Part shown: piece after piece, positions 20,477-31,780 of the stretch
How positions within the stretch are numbered: the first letter of the stretch is position 1
How the letters are laid out: each line of letters begins with the position of its first letter
NCBI GenBank assembly: GCA_030323885.1
Contig: CM059194.1
Span: 4,255,691 to 4,319,690 of the forward strand
DNA from: Branchipolynoe longqiensis
Lineage: Eukaryota; Annelida; Polychaeta; Phyllodocida; Polynoidae
Reading direction: 5' to 3'
Length of the DNA stretch: 64,000 nt
The notes under the pieces: model-generated
Told to the model about the DNA's origin: nothing
The model's database searches: none
Seen by the model: the letters and a program-made list of their open reading frames with translations, nothing else
Made by a program: the position numbers and the translations under genes

Positions 20477-21285
20477 TTGAGGCCACCTGCTCCCCTAAAC
20501 TTGAAAGGAAATGTGGCACTAAATTGGCATACTTTGTTCCGTATGTACACGTTATATGCCGGGGCTACAGGAATCAGCTCTAAGAGTGAACAAATGCAGT
20601 GTAATTCTTTTCTGTATGTCGCGGGGACAGAGGCTCAGAAAGTATTTGAAACTATGCAGTTTGAGACAGGCGAACAGGACAAGATGATTCCATTGACGGA
20701 GCCTTTAAACAAATACTGCACGGGGAAGTCGAACCGGACTATTGTAAGATACCAGTTCAATACATATAACCAGGGCTCTGAAGGAATGGACTCGTATGTG
20801 AGAGAGCTACAGCACCGTATCACCCTGTGCGATTTTGGGGACTCGGAAGAATCTATATTGTGTGATAGATTAGTATGTGGTGTGAAAAGTGACAAGTTGA
20901 GCGATAGGCTGTTACAAACCCCGGATTTAACTTTGCATCATTGTTTAGAATTATGCAGGCTAAGTGAGCATGATTCAACGCAGTTAGCCTGTAATACGGA
21001 CAGGCAAGTAGACACTGAAGTCCATGAAGTGAGCCGGTGGGAGAACAGAAGGACACGCCCCCCTACGCATGCAGGCAATGCCATGCCCCCCGGCAACAGT
21101 ACCACTGGTGCGGAACAGGCGAATGGCACCGACGGGAAACGCCCCCCATCCATAACGAGTGCACTCGGTGCGGGTATATACACACAAGAGAGGCCTGCCC
21201 TGCACAAGGAAAGCAGTGCATTACATATGGGCGGATCGGGCATTTCGCTAAAGTGTGTAGAAGTGAACAGCGACTGCGAACACCA
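20477..21285 (+). pseudogene. gag: Gypsy gag, frameshifted before the zinc knuckles
   Basis: The frame reads MRPPAPLNLKGNVALNWHTL, then FLYVAGTEAQKVFETM, then IVRYQFNTYNQGSEGMDSYV and RLLQTPDLTLHHCLELCR, the conserved order of this Gypsy group's capsid protein. After about residue 190 the coding signal moves to the frame starting near 21037, which holds the zinc-knuckle region. One indel near 21050 is needed. Capsid assembly and RNA packaging are the family role; this copy is broken. Confidence 0.8.
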
Positions 21286-21876
21286 GTGAACGCCATAAAT
21301 ATGGACGAACAAGAGAGAAACGAAGATGAACAGGGAGGTGCATCAGCTAGGCGGGAAAAGGCGGAGTTGGACGACATGTTCGTCAGAGAGGTTTCATGCG
21401 ATATGCAAGTCGGAGCGGTAGGAGCCAATGGAAGTGAACAGATGAAACTTTGGTTTGAGGATGTCAGCATATGTAATGTGAGGGTACGATTTAAATTAGA
21501 CAGTGGATCGCAGGCAAATATTCTGCCTGAAAGTGTCTTCATGACATTGCCGAATATGGCCATGAAGAAACCACGGTGTTGGCTCATCACGTATTCTGGT
21601 GAGAGAATACACCCACGAGGAGAACTGATAATAAATGTGCGAGGAGTACCCCTGACATTTCAAGTAATTGACAGTGGATGCCCGATACTCGGCAAGGAGG
21701 TGTGTGTCAGCCTCAAGCTCATCGAGAGGATAAATAGTATGGACGTCGAAGTGCAGCCTGAGGCGGAGAACCGAGAAGCAAGAAAAATGGTAAAGAATTA
21801 TAGCGATGTATTTACAGGGTTGGGTTGCATTAAGGTTAATGCTACGATCCATGTAGACAGTGACATTTCCCTGTAA
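21037..21876 (+). pseudogene. Gypsy gag zinc knuckles plus aspartic protease
   Basis: The first knuckle-like motif is CTRCGYIHTREAC. The second is CITYGRIGHFAKVC, in which the second cysteine is replaced by tyrosine. Downstream, FKLDSGSQANILPESVF carries the protease active-site triad as D-S-G, and the flap/C-terminal part includes GCPILGKEVCVSLKLIERI. The frame ends at TAA 21874-21876, just before the RT. The protease would cleave the polyprotein. The mutated knuckle and the stop mark decay. Confidence 0.8.
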
Positions 21877-21879
21877 TTG

Positions 21880-23110
21880 ATCCACCCAGGCGCATCCCTC
21901 ATGCAATTAGCGATGAGGTGCGGGACGAACTGGATCGCATGCTGAAATTGGGTGTGATAGTAGAGCAAAATGAACCAACAGAGTGGGTAAATTCTATTAC
22001 CATTGTGAAGAAACCGGACAAAATTAGAGTGTGCTTGGACCCCACCAAGCTGAATAAGGCTATTCTCCGGGGGCCATATCCAATAAGAACTGTTGAACAA
22101 GTTGTAGCTCAGACCGCGGGCGCTCAATATTTTACAGTATTAGATGTGCAAAGCGGTTATTGGCAAGTTGTCCTCGATGAGCCAAGTTCACGCCTATGTA
22201 CCTTTAATACCCCTTGGGGTCGCTATAGATATACCCGGCTGCCTTTTGGGATAAAGACGGCTGGGGATATTTTCATCCAAGAGATGGATCAAATACTTAG
22301 AGGACTACAAGGAGTAACAGTAATAGCTGACAACATTCTATTTTACGGATGCAATGTAAAACAACAGATTGGAAGCAGTGTTAATGAAAGCTAGAGAAGT
22401 TGGGTTAACATTAAACCCTAGTAAATCATGTGTATTTAGAACAGAGGTAGAGTATGTGGGACATTTGTTAACAGCTGAGGGCCTTAAGCCAAACCCGGAG
22501 CGAGTTCAGGCAATCAATGAAATGGCAACCCCATCCGACAAGTCAGGCGTGCAAAGATTCTTGGGGATGGTTGGATATGTCCATAAATGTATTCCTAATT
22601 TATCGGAAATAGCCAAGCCTTTGAGAATCTTGTTAACAAAAAGTGTAGCCTGGCACTGGGATGCACCACAGGAGGAGGCATCTAACAAATTGAAAATGTT
22701 ACTGATCACGGCTCCTGTGTTGAAATATTATGAAGTGGAAGAAAACCTGATGATGCAAGTAGATGCATCCAAGTCAGGGCTGGGCGCGGCATTGTTTCAG
22801 GAAAAACGGCCTATTAGTTTAGCATCAAAAGCATTAGATAAATGTCAGAGTAACTATGCTGTCATTGAGAAAGAGATGCTTGCGATCTGTTTCGGCTGTG
22901 CGAAATTTCATGAGTATATTTTCGGCCAAGAAGTCACGGTCGAGACAGATCACAAGCCTCTCGTGAATATAATGAATAGACCGATGCATGAGTTAACTGC
23001 CAGGTTACAGAGAATGAGAATGAGAATACAGAATTATGATTTAAAAGTAGTGTACATTAAAGGGACAAATATGAATTTTGCTGATACGCTGGGTAATTTG
23101 CGCGTGAACA
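21880..23110 (+). pseudogene. pol: Gypsy reverse transcriptase and RNase H, broken
   Basis: RT starts RDELDRMLKLGVIVEQNEPT, then VNSITIVKKPDKIRVCLDPT, LDVQSGYWQVVLDEPSSRLC and YRYTRLPFGIKTAGDIFIQE. The active site reads VIADNILFYG, so the second catalytic Asp is Asn. A frameshift near 22350 moves into the frame from 22369: thumb (VEYVGHLLTAEGLKPNPERV), then RNase H (MQVDASKSGLGAALF with its Asp, EKEMLAICFGC with its Glu, TVETDHKPL). The coding signal fades after NFADTLGN. Two lesions and a mutated active site make it inactive. Confidence 0.85.
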
Positions 23111-23182
23111 AGGAATCTCCCCAGTGGTGCCACCTGGCTTCGAATCCAAACCCAAAACCCCTACCAGATTTGCAGTGGGCCC

Positions 23183-23306
23183 TGTTATGTATCTAGGCCA
23201 ACCAGGGACGTGCGGGGAACCATCGACATATGGATTGTAACCAATGGATACATAGGTCAAATAAACGTCAGTTACTAACTGGAACTCAAGGTGTCAACTT
23301 CTTACA
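23183..23306 (+). repeat. 5' LTR of the Mag-like Gypsy
   Basis: 124 bp. Differs from the 3' LTR by a handful of substitutions and a few small indels near the right end, so the insertion is not brand new. Confidence 0.93.
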
Positions 23307-23337
23307 TGGTGTCAGATGTGGCTTGCCTTCAAGGAAC

Positions 23338-23805
23338 ATGGCATTATCCGGATTGAAACCCCCGATGTCATTCAACTTTGAAGGCAACATATCACTAAAT
23401 TGGTGTCAATGGATAGACTCTTACAGGATTTACGCTACAGCGGCAGGGGTGATTGGAAAATCGGAAAAAGTTCAGTGCTGCGTGTTTCTGCACATAGCAG
23501 GAGCTGAAGCGCAGAAGATTCATCGAACCCTGGACATAGCAGAACGTGACAAGATAGAAATCCTGATTTTGGCATTTAAAAGGTATTGTGAAGGAAAAAC
23601 AAACATTACAGTAGTGAGATATCAGTTCAATACATTGAATCAGACAAACGAGACAATGGACACATATATCAGAACTCTTCGAGACCAGGTAGCATTTTGT
23701 AGTTACGGTGACCTCGAAGATTTGTTATTATGCGATGGAATTGTATACATTGTGGAGTCAAAAGAAGAAACCTGCGAGATCGACTATTACAGACGAACAA
23801 TTTAA
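23338..23805 (+). pseudogene. gag: Gypsy gag, C-terminally truncated
   Basis: Starts MALSGLKPPMSFNFEGNISL, continues through VFLHIAGAEAQKIHRTLDIA and VVRYQFNTLNQTNETMDTYI, and stops at TAA 23803-23805 after about 155 residues. Only some 15 bases later the protease begins. The gag C-terminus and the zinc knuckles seen at 21.1 kb in the sister copy are therefore deleted here. Start chosen from the match with the other two copies. Confidence 0.85.
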
Positions 23806-23817
23806 CTTTAGACAGTT

Positions 23818-26530
23818 GTCAAGTTTAAACTCGACACCGGGTCAGAGGCGAACATAATTCCGCGTTGAGTATATCGGGACGTCGAGTATATCGGGACGTT
23901 ACTCCACCGCGGTGCCATCTATTCAGGTACACTGGGCAACGTGTGCGTCCGATAGGAGAGTCCATGTTAAAGGTCCATGGCAAGACACTCAAGTTTCGAA
24001 TAACCGAGACGGGCAACCCAATTTTAGGCAAAGGCGCTTGTGTTGCACTTAACCTAATATGGAGGGTGGACTGTATCTCGAATGATGTGGATACTGCAAA
24101 AGATGCTGCTGAGTTGGTAAATATCTATAATGATGTTTTTCAAGGTCTTGGTAAAATAAAAGTAAATGCGCATATTCATGTTAATACAAATGTTATACCT
24201 GTTGTCGATGCACTGAGAAGAATACCCCATGCAATAATTCAAGATGTACGTAAGGAGTTGGATAGGATGTTAGCTTTAGGAGTGATAGTGAAACAGACAG
24301 CTCCAACTCCATGGGTCAGTTCCATTACTATTGTGAGGAAACCTGGCAAAATAAGGATTTGTTTGGTTCCTACAAAACTGAATAAAGCAATTTTAAGGGG
24401 CCCTTATCCCACCCGTACAGTGGAAGAGGTGGTTGCAAAAACAAGTGGGGCCAAAATATTCTCGGTAATAGATGCTAATAGTGGGTATTGGCAGATCAAA
24501 TTAGATGGAGAAAGTTCTCATTTATGCACATTCAACATGCCATGGGGTAGGTACAGGTATACACGTTTACCTTTCGGAATAAAGACAGCTGGCGATATAT
24601 TTATAGAAGAAATGAATGGTATACTGGGAGGGTTAGAAGGTGTTAATGTGATCACAGATGACATTTTAATCTATGGCAAAGATATTGAAGAACACAACAG
24701 TAGACTCAAACAAGTTTTTGAGAGAGCCAGAAAATTCAATTTGAAACTTAACCCTAAAAAATCTGTAATTTGTAAATCACAGGTTAATTATGTTGGTCAT
24801 TTGATAACAGCAGATGGACTTTTGCCTAACAAAGACTGCATTCAGGCCATTATTGATCTGCCACCACCCCAAGACAAAAAAGCGGTACAAAGGTTTCTGG
24901 GGATGGTTGGCTACGTCAGTAAATTTATGCCTAATATGGCAGAGTTAACCAAGCCTTTACGGGTCGTCCTAAGCAAAGATATCGCATGGCACTGGCAGGC
25001 AGAACAAAGAAAATCATTTGAAACACTTAAACAGCTATTAACAGAAGCCCCTATACTAAAGTATTTTAATGTCAAGGAAGACATAGTTTTGCAAGTAGAT
25101 GCTTCCAAATCTGGACTGGGGGCACCGTTGTTTCAAGACAAGAGGCCAGTTGCCATGGCGTCGAAGGCTTTGGATAAAACCCAGTCAAATTATGCTGTAA
25201 TAGAAAAAGAGTTGCTAGCTATTTGTTTTGGTTGTAAACAAATTCACGAGTATATATTTGGAAAAGGTGTAGCTGTAGAGACTGATCACAAACCATTGGT
25301 AGCCAATATGAATAAGCCAATACACACATTATCTTCCAGAATGCAATGCATGAGAATGCGTTTGCAGAATTATGACATCTCAATTGTCCATATTAAAGGC
25401 ACCCTAATGTTCTTTGCAGACGCATTGTCCAAGGCTCACACTACAGTAGCAAGCCCTGATAGGTTATTCGACGACGATATAACGGTGGCAGCAGTCGACA
25501 TAGACCAGGACATTATAAACAAAATCAAACTAGAGGTAGCAAAAGACAACACTCAACAGAGAGTTATATTGTTGACTAAAGAGGGGTGGCCCAAGCATAA
25601 CAAGGGTTTGCACCCCAATGTAAAACCGTTTTTTACATACAGATATAACATTTCAATACAAGACAACATTTTGCTCAAAGACAACCGCATTGTTATCCCC
25701 AAAACTTTACAGACAGACATGTTAGACAGGATACATGAATCCCATTTGGGAATAGTCAGATCCAAGCAATTAGTGCGGGATGCCATTTTTTGGCCTGGAC
25801 TGAGTAGTCAAATTGAGGACAAGGTATCGCGCTGTCAGACATGTCAGCGGTTGCAAAATAAACAGGCTGCTGACCCTTTGATTAACCATAAAATAATGGA
25901 TATACCATTCTATAAAATCGGGGTTGACCTGTTTTATGTTGACAACACAACGCATTTACTCTTAGTAGATTATTACAGAAAGTTTCCAGAGGTTGTGAAA
26001 TTGACAGGTACAACAAGTGTGTCGATAAAAGCTGTGATGAAGCAAGTATTTGGTAGACACGGTATACCCAGATATGTAGTTTCAGACAACGGCCCACAAT
26101 TCAGCAGTGCTGAGTATTTACGTTTTGCAACTGAATATGAATTCAGTCCCATATTTTTGAATCCAATGTACGCCCAAAGTAATGGTCAGGTGGAGAGGTA
26201 CGTACAGACTATCAAACGGATGATCAAAAAGTCATTAGTCGACAATAGGGACGTTAACATTGCACTACTAAATTATAGAAACACAACATTGCAAGGCATG
26301 GGCGCTTCCCCAGCTCAGCTATTAATGTCTTGCACGCTCAGATAAAAAATCCCAATGTTGAAGAGCCAGTTAAGTCCGAAAACACAACCATCAAAGACAA
26401 ACAAATTACATCACACACAACAAATACAGAAAAAATACTATGATAAAAATGCTGGTCCTGGACACAATACCTTAAAAGTAGCGAACAGAGTGCGATTTCT
26501 AGACCACAGATACAGCCGGGATATTCACCC
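23818..26530 (+). pseudogene. pol: Gypsy pol: protease, RT, RNase H, integrase; nearly full length
   Basis: The protease starts FKLDTGSEANIIP (D-T-G at 23833-23841) and is interrupted by TGA 23866-23868 and a 17-bp tandem duplication (23867-23883 and 23884-23900), which shifts the frame into the 826-codon frame ending at 26345. RT: SSITIVRKPGKIRICL, YRYTRLPFGIKTAGDIFIEE, active site VITDDILIYG with both aspartates. RNase H: LQVDASKSGLGAPLF and VETDHKPL. Integrase: HHCC zinc region (HESHLG...CQTCQRLQ), core VSDNGPQFSSAEY and YAQSNGQVERYVQTIK. TAA at 26343-26345 cuts the tail, which continues in frame (KKYYDKNAGPGHNTLKVANR) to about 26530. Family role: copying and inserting the element. Best-preserved LTR pol in the window. 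Confidence 0.92.
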
Positions 26531-27313
26531 AGTACACAGAATGGGATTTTAAACAGAAATTGAATCTTGTAACATAATTGATATACCAATATTCGATAAA
26601 GTAAATCAACAACCTAGAGTAGTTCAGGTTTGTGGTTGTGTGTTATTGTCAAGATGGTATGTCATACTTCTTGGTTTTTTTTAAAGTTTAAGATGGTTAT
26701 TTTCACATTGCATGTATAGTCAGATTAGATAATTGAATACAAATAATATTTAATGCTGTGTTGTTTATATAGTGCTGGACATGGAAAATTGTACTGTACC
26801 TATTACAGATGTAGGACTGTACATGTATACCAATTAAAACATTATGTGTAGTTTTGAATAGTATGCAATTAAACATGTATTTATACCATGTATGTTATGG
26901 CAAGTCAGGTGCTATATGTAGTGCACGGTTCTGTTGGGCCTTTCCTGTGATACAAGGTAATTTATTAAGCTGGTTCGGTAAAGTGGCGAGGGTGTAATAT
27001 ACATTGTTGGCAGTACTAATCAGGTAATGAATAAAAATAAAGTATCTGTGATTGAAGATACTATTAAACATATGGTCAGTCTTACGGAGGGGTATGGTAG
27101 TGGCATAGGCACATTTGGGAGGGTGATGGAATTATTGTTGTATTTATTAAAATGTGTAGTGTCAAAGGTTATCTGTAGTGTAATTGTTCACACACATCTA
27201 CATATATAACTCAGGTTTTTATCACAAGCATTTAATAATATTAAGTTAGGTTAAGTACATGTCGCCTACGTTTAATGATGGTGACCGGTTTATTAATTAC
27301 TGATTATAAGTAT
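26531..27313 (+). other. Gypsy 3' non-coding region
   Basis: About 0.8 kb between the decayed pol tail and the polypurine tract. AT-rich, no open frame of note; no envelope-like gene is present. Confidence 0.6.
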
Positions 27314-27324
27314 AAAGGGGGAGA

Positions 27325-27453
27325 TGTTATGTATCTAGGCCAACCAGGGACGTGCGGGGGAACCAGCGACATATGGATTGTAACCAATGGATACGTGGGG
27401 AAAATAAACATCAGTTACTAACTGGAACTCAAGGTGTCGACTCGTATCTTACA
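27325..27453 (+). repeat. 3' LTR of the Mag-like Gypsy
   Basis: 129 bp, preceded by the polypurine tract and followed by the duplicated GGCCC. Confidence 0.93.
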
Positions 27454-27458
27454 GGCCC

Positions 27459-28403
27459 GTGTCTCTCGCGAGATCTGTGATGTCATGGACATCCATCCTC
27501 CCACCCCGAGACCCACCAAACATCACTTCCACCACTGCAGCTGTGTCAACTAACTGTTGTTGTTATTTCTATGCAAAACTAATACATCAAATGTCAATGT
27601 CAGGAAAAACTCAACCCCATCACTCTGCAGATTAAACCAGATTTGTAGGTTGACCCATGGTATCCATTATATTAATAGTTGTTGCATCTTAATGAATGAT
27701 CAGAAGGATCTATTTTCGCTCGAACCAAATATCTTGGAATCTGTCTGCCCAGCATTATTAATTTCTAAATACCCACTGACTATTATTAGGCCTAGTCATT
27801 CTGGACATCACCATGCACATGAAAGAGTGGTCATAATACCTGCTGAAAAAAACTTCAAATTTGTGTTTCGCGATAATATGGTTTGCTGGTGTTAGTTTTC
27901 CCTAGCCTATATAACTGTGAAAGTCACTATAGATATGAGATGAATAACAGTAGTAGGCACAACCTCACCATTGAGATCCACAAACATTGGTTGGACCTTT
28001 AAAACAACTCCTATTTAATAGTCTGTTTCAAGATATAAAAATAATGACTCCTCATATTTCATAACACTGTTTGTGAATAAATAAAGTTGTTTTTCATCAT
28101 GATTCGGTCACATAAAGGCAAGTGATGGGATCAGGGATAGCAGCACCAGCTGCCACTACGGATTCTCTGAATGAGACAAACTTGGGAGCAAGATGTACAT
28201 TTCAAAGCAGACTGACATCAAATCCAACACAATTTATTTTCTAAATTACTTCAATTTAAATCTAGGCGATCTCAGATGGTGATCAAAAACCAGCTCAAAG
28301 AAAATCTGTGTTTTTTACCTAAGCAAAACTCAGCTAATTGCGTAAACAGCCTTGATAGATAATTATCCCTGATGTTAGTATGCTTCTTTTTTTAATGTTG
28401 TAG
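27459..28403 (+). other. Lectin-gene intron, no feature recognised
   Basis: AT-rich, no coding signal. A pyrimidine-rich stretch ending TTTTTTTAATGTTGTAG (28387-28403) is the acceptor for the next exon. Confidence 0.5.
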
Positions 28404-28577
28404 TGTTGGGTGCAATTGAGGATATGACCAAGACTGTAGGAAATGGCCGTGTAACCTTTACATGTCCTAATGGAATGCTGTTTCCTGACTATTCACGCCA
28501 GGCAACTTTCAACTGTTCTCAAACGTCATTGACATTTCACAAATTTGTAACAAATCTAGGAAGCTGCATTAAGTGTT
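28404..28577 (+). CDS. Exon: CCP/sushi-like module of the lectin gene
   Basis: Acceptor TTGTAG at 28403 and donor GTAAGT at 28578 bound a 174-bp exon that begins and ends in phase 1, the symmetric phase typical of shuffled extracellular modules. Joined to 17457-17614 it continues CERT-V-LGAIEDMTKTVGN. The module reads GRVTFTCPNGMLFPDYSRQA then FNCSQTSL and ends GSCIKC. Its four cysteines have roughly the order of a CCP domain (C...C...C...C, aromatic next to the third). The spacing is loose and the conserved late Trp is not obvious, so this is sushi-like rather than a firm call. Extracellular protein-binding role by analogy. Confidence 0.65.
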
Positions 28578-29626
28578 GTAAGTACCATCTCATTGTATTA
28601 AACTGATTAGTCTGCATTATTCTGGGAAGCAATACATGTGACCCATGATTCTGACATCATGTCTGATTACTGTGAAATATGAAAGTCACTGAGTATAAAT
28701 GTCATTCTTCAATGTGGTGTTTAATGTATTATGCAAGCCTTGCAACAATGATCTTTTTTTTTAATGTGCACCCATACCATTTGATGTTAGCAGGATGGCC
28801 TATAAGTGCAGCCTATAGACCTAACATGATACATACTTTCCTGGTTACTGTCCCCAAACATGAGTACAGTAACGAGAGGCAATAGTGCCGCCATGGCTTA
28901 AGCCAACCGCTAGGACAAAAACCAACATCTAATTGTCTCTGTTGAGAACCATCTTGCACTCCATGTGTAGGATGTAATGGGAGATCATGGATGGTGCCCA
29001 GAAGGTTGGCTGCCTCCAGAGTATGGTTCGCCAGGAAATACTGCCTAAAGTGGAGGCCCATGGCACAATACACCTCACAAGAGAAGGCTCTATCTCCGGT
29101 CAGGCAGCAGGTGCACTCAATTATCCAGTTGGGGATCACATCTGGGCAGGAAGGAAGGAATGCTCTTCAGTTTCTGCCTTAAAAGAAAACCATAGTTGGC
29201 TACATGAATTATCATAGATGTCTGCTGAAGGCCCCTAAACATGAAGTGCCTGGAGGAGACGAGCAATACATGTAATTTCTAAGGGAATGCAGCCAATGCC
29301 TGAGACTTAGACAAATTGTTCATATGTGTGACTAGGAAACAAGCTGGACTACCATATTCCACATTAGCCAGTAGTGGACTAATTCAGAAGGGTACCATGT
29401 TCATCAAGATGGATAGAAGCAAATAGGGCAGGCAGACAAAACAATATACTGTGTTGAAAGGATTAAATACAGATCGGATGTATGTTGTGTGCTGAGGTGT
29501 GGCCAATCAGAAAGACAGCAGTGAATTCCTCTGAGTACTGATGGACCCTTGGTCAGCGAAGCTGGGAGATGAGCCATGGCTGCATCTCCTGGAGATGGTT
29601 CAGGGACTTGTCAATGTAGACTCTAA

Positions 29627-30018
29627 AGTCCTGGTCACATAGCTGTTAATGAAGGTAGTTGAACGTAGGTGAACATAGGGGAGACTAAGGTGGGTCAAAT
29701 GTGGGTCAAAAGTTAAACTACCTTGAAATAGGTATGGCAGGTGAGCCACCGAATGATATGGATAAATACGTTACAAAAGTATCACAGAGCCAAATTCAGC
29801 CTCTAATGTACCGCTCTTTTCAACATGTCCAAATCGGAGATTAAATCGGAGATCACGGCTCACCCACGTTTTTATTACTATGTTAACATCATGGACAAGT
29901 ATGGATGCTAGTACATTTAACTACATCCAACTATGTTCAACTACGTTAAACTACTTCCAACGATGTTAGCCTCCCCTACGTTCACCTATGTCCACTAATG
30001 GCTATGTGACCCGGGGCT
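29627..30018. mobile_element. TIR element (Harbinger-type) with TAA duplication
   Basis: Left end AGTCCTGGTCACATAGC and right end (reverse complement) AGCCCCGGGTCACATAGC pair closely; the inverted match continues through GTAGGTGAACGTAGGGGAG-type subterminal repeats. TAA flanks both sides (29624-29626 and 30019-30021). 392 bp, no coding capacity: a MITE. Superfamily inferred from the 3-bp T-rich duplication. Confidence 0.75.
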
Positions 30019-31507
30019 TAAAATCTTTATGCAATTTCAAGTCCTTGAACGCATGGCATTGAAGGATAGGTATCCTCTTTTTATTTAGCACTCAGTCTTG
30101 TTTAGACTGAATATGCACATGCATCACACATCCTGGTATGTGAGGAAAAATCTAACCAGATTTGCATACAGAGGTCAGACACAATGACCCTACTCAAAAA
30201 CAGTGGGACCCTGATCCATAATTAGATGAGCGATCTGACCTGCATAGTTCAATCTACTCATACAGAAAAACATGTCCACTCCAAGAAGCAGGCATGAAAA
30301 GATGCCAGTGCACATAAACCTAGGCATCTTCACAGATGTTGCAGAGTTCCTTGAGAAAACAATCTCTAAATCTTCATATCAATTCAAGATGTTGCCAAAG
30401 ACACGTCTTTGTTACTATGAGGTTCAATACAGCACATCATGGTAGCAGTATGTCCTCACTAAACCTGAGATTATCAGACTTATGGGGAAGTGAGTCTGTG
30501 TCCTTTCTCCAGCATCATTGTCCTAGGCACCTGAGGGCACTTGGTTGTTCATGTTTACAGTCAATATGAACAGTACACAAATGTTATATCTGCACTCATA
30601 AATCAATGTAATGGAGACAGAATGATAGTTCATAAAGATAGGGTCACAACCAAGGCTTTAAGTCACAGGTCAGAATGCATCTCACTGCCCACGCCATTGA
30701 ACAAGCAACGCAGCATGGATCCTGTTGTAAAGTCCACTGCTGGCATATGTGTCTGTGTAGGCAGGCTATAATGAAATCAATACAGGCAAAGAGAGAAAGG
30801 AAGAGTATAACGAGTGGCAGAAGAGAGAGAACCCCTGCCCTCAGGTTTATTATGTATAGTGGTACATAGATCCAGTATGATAGGTCACCTGACCATATTC
30901 TCCAATGAGAATCAATTATCTACAGCTCACCCAATGAACATCAAGCATTCCTGTGTCACCATGGCTACACTGATCTGCCCACCACCACCATGCGGTGTGG
31001 TCGCCTGCCCTGAGCTGAGTATGTGGTGATCCATGACTGACCTAGGGGGGGAGGGGGTAGTGGGTAGGGCTCCAAGTGCCCCTTACACACTATTTGACTA
31101 ATACACAATGACTATTGACCCATGAATCAAGCATCACCAGCAACTACATAACATATATGCACCTGGCCCTATATACCTTTTTCCACTATAGACCATTTGC
31201 ATTTCCCCACCAGTGTTGTATTTATCGGAATATTTTACACTGTGCCCTGCCTAGCTCCGCCTCCCTCCTTACCCCACCCCTCACCCACTCACATACTTAC
31301 CTCAACTATCCAGGCAACTAACCACCCTCTATATGTCAGGTGCAGGAGCATACCGTCACAGATGATGTTGTCCAAGGGTTGGGTGTGGGGTCTTGTGTGG
31401 GGTCTTGTGGGGGGGGAGGGCTCCATTCTCTCACCCACCTCCATCACATACACCATACGCATAATGGCAGCAAAGTTTCTGTATTGAACCACCAGCTTAG
31501 TTCATAA
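30019..31507. other. Intron sequence with LINE debris
   Basis: About 30650-30770 on plus resembles, inverted, the second LINE family at 20.1-20.2 kb (ACCAAGGCTTTAAGTCAC against its counterpart). Otherwise no gene or clear repeat is seen. Confidence 0.45.
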
Positions 31508-31690
31508 TGTCAAACTTATTTGGCCTAACCCACTAACACACAAACATCCTTCATGATCTACTAATATTCCCTAGCTAAGTACCCGCTGATCTACATATAA
31601 ACGCTGTAATGTAAACGCCCAGAAGACCAGTGCCTCGGTGCTGACAACAATTTATGTTCTGATGAATAAACGGTTTTACCACCAAAAAAC
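31508..31690 (+). repeat. Second copy of the AATAAA-ended repeat (inverted relative to 18.6-18.8 kb)
   Basis: CTAACCCACTAACACAC to TGATGAATAAACGGTTTTAC matches the reverse complement of 18605-18800, followed by an A-rich tail ACCACCAAAAAACAAAAAAA. It ends about 90 bp before the terminal exon of the lectin gene. Confidence 0.65.
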
Positions 31691-31780
31691 AAAAAAACTA
31701 TGTTTCTTAACATCAAGAAATTGCCAACTTCGTACAGACTTCATAATAAAATTCCACCATATATATTTTCTTGATTTTAG

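Larger units (their letters stand above)
20280..23182 (+). mobile_element. Gypsy retrotransposon, 3' end missing
   Basis: A TG...CA segment at 20280-20430 directly precedes a primer-binding site (TGGTGTCAGATG, 20431-20442) identical to that of the other two Gypsy copies, so it is taken as the 5' LTR. Gag, zinc knuckles, protease, RT and RNase H follow in order, in several frames. The sequence stops matching pol soon after the RNase H (about 23100). No integrase and no second LTR are found. The next Gypsy starts at 23183. Confidence 0.8.
23183..27453 (+). mobile_element. Gypsy (Mag-like) retrotransposon with both LTRs and GGCCC duplication
   Basis: LTRs at 23183-23306 and 27325-27453 both start TGTTATGTATCTAGGCC and end CTTACA; at 124-129 bp they are unusually short. 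GGCCC flanks both sides (23178-23182 and 27454-27458), the expected 5-bp target duplication. The primer-binding site TGGTGTCAGATG follows the 5' LTR at 23307, and a polypurine tract AAAGGGGGAGA (27314-27324) abuts the 3' LTR. It encodes a shortened gag and a long pol. Mag-like is inferred from RT motifs. It is nested just past the end of the preceding Gypsy, in the lectin-gene intron. Confidence 0.95.

Noticed and set aside
26531..27313. Envelope gene making the Gypsy a retrovirus-like element
   Set aside because: No open frame of useful length, signal peptide or transmembrane segment between pol and the 3' LTR.
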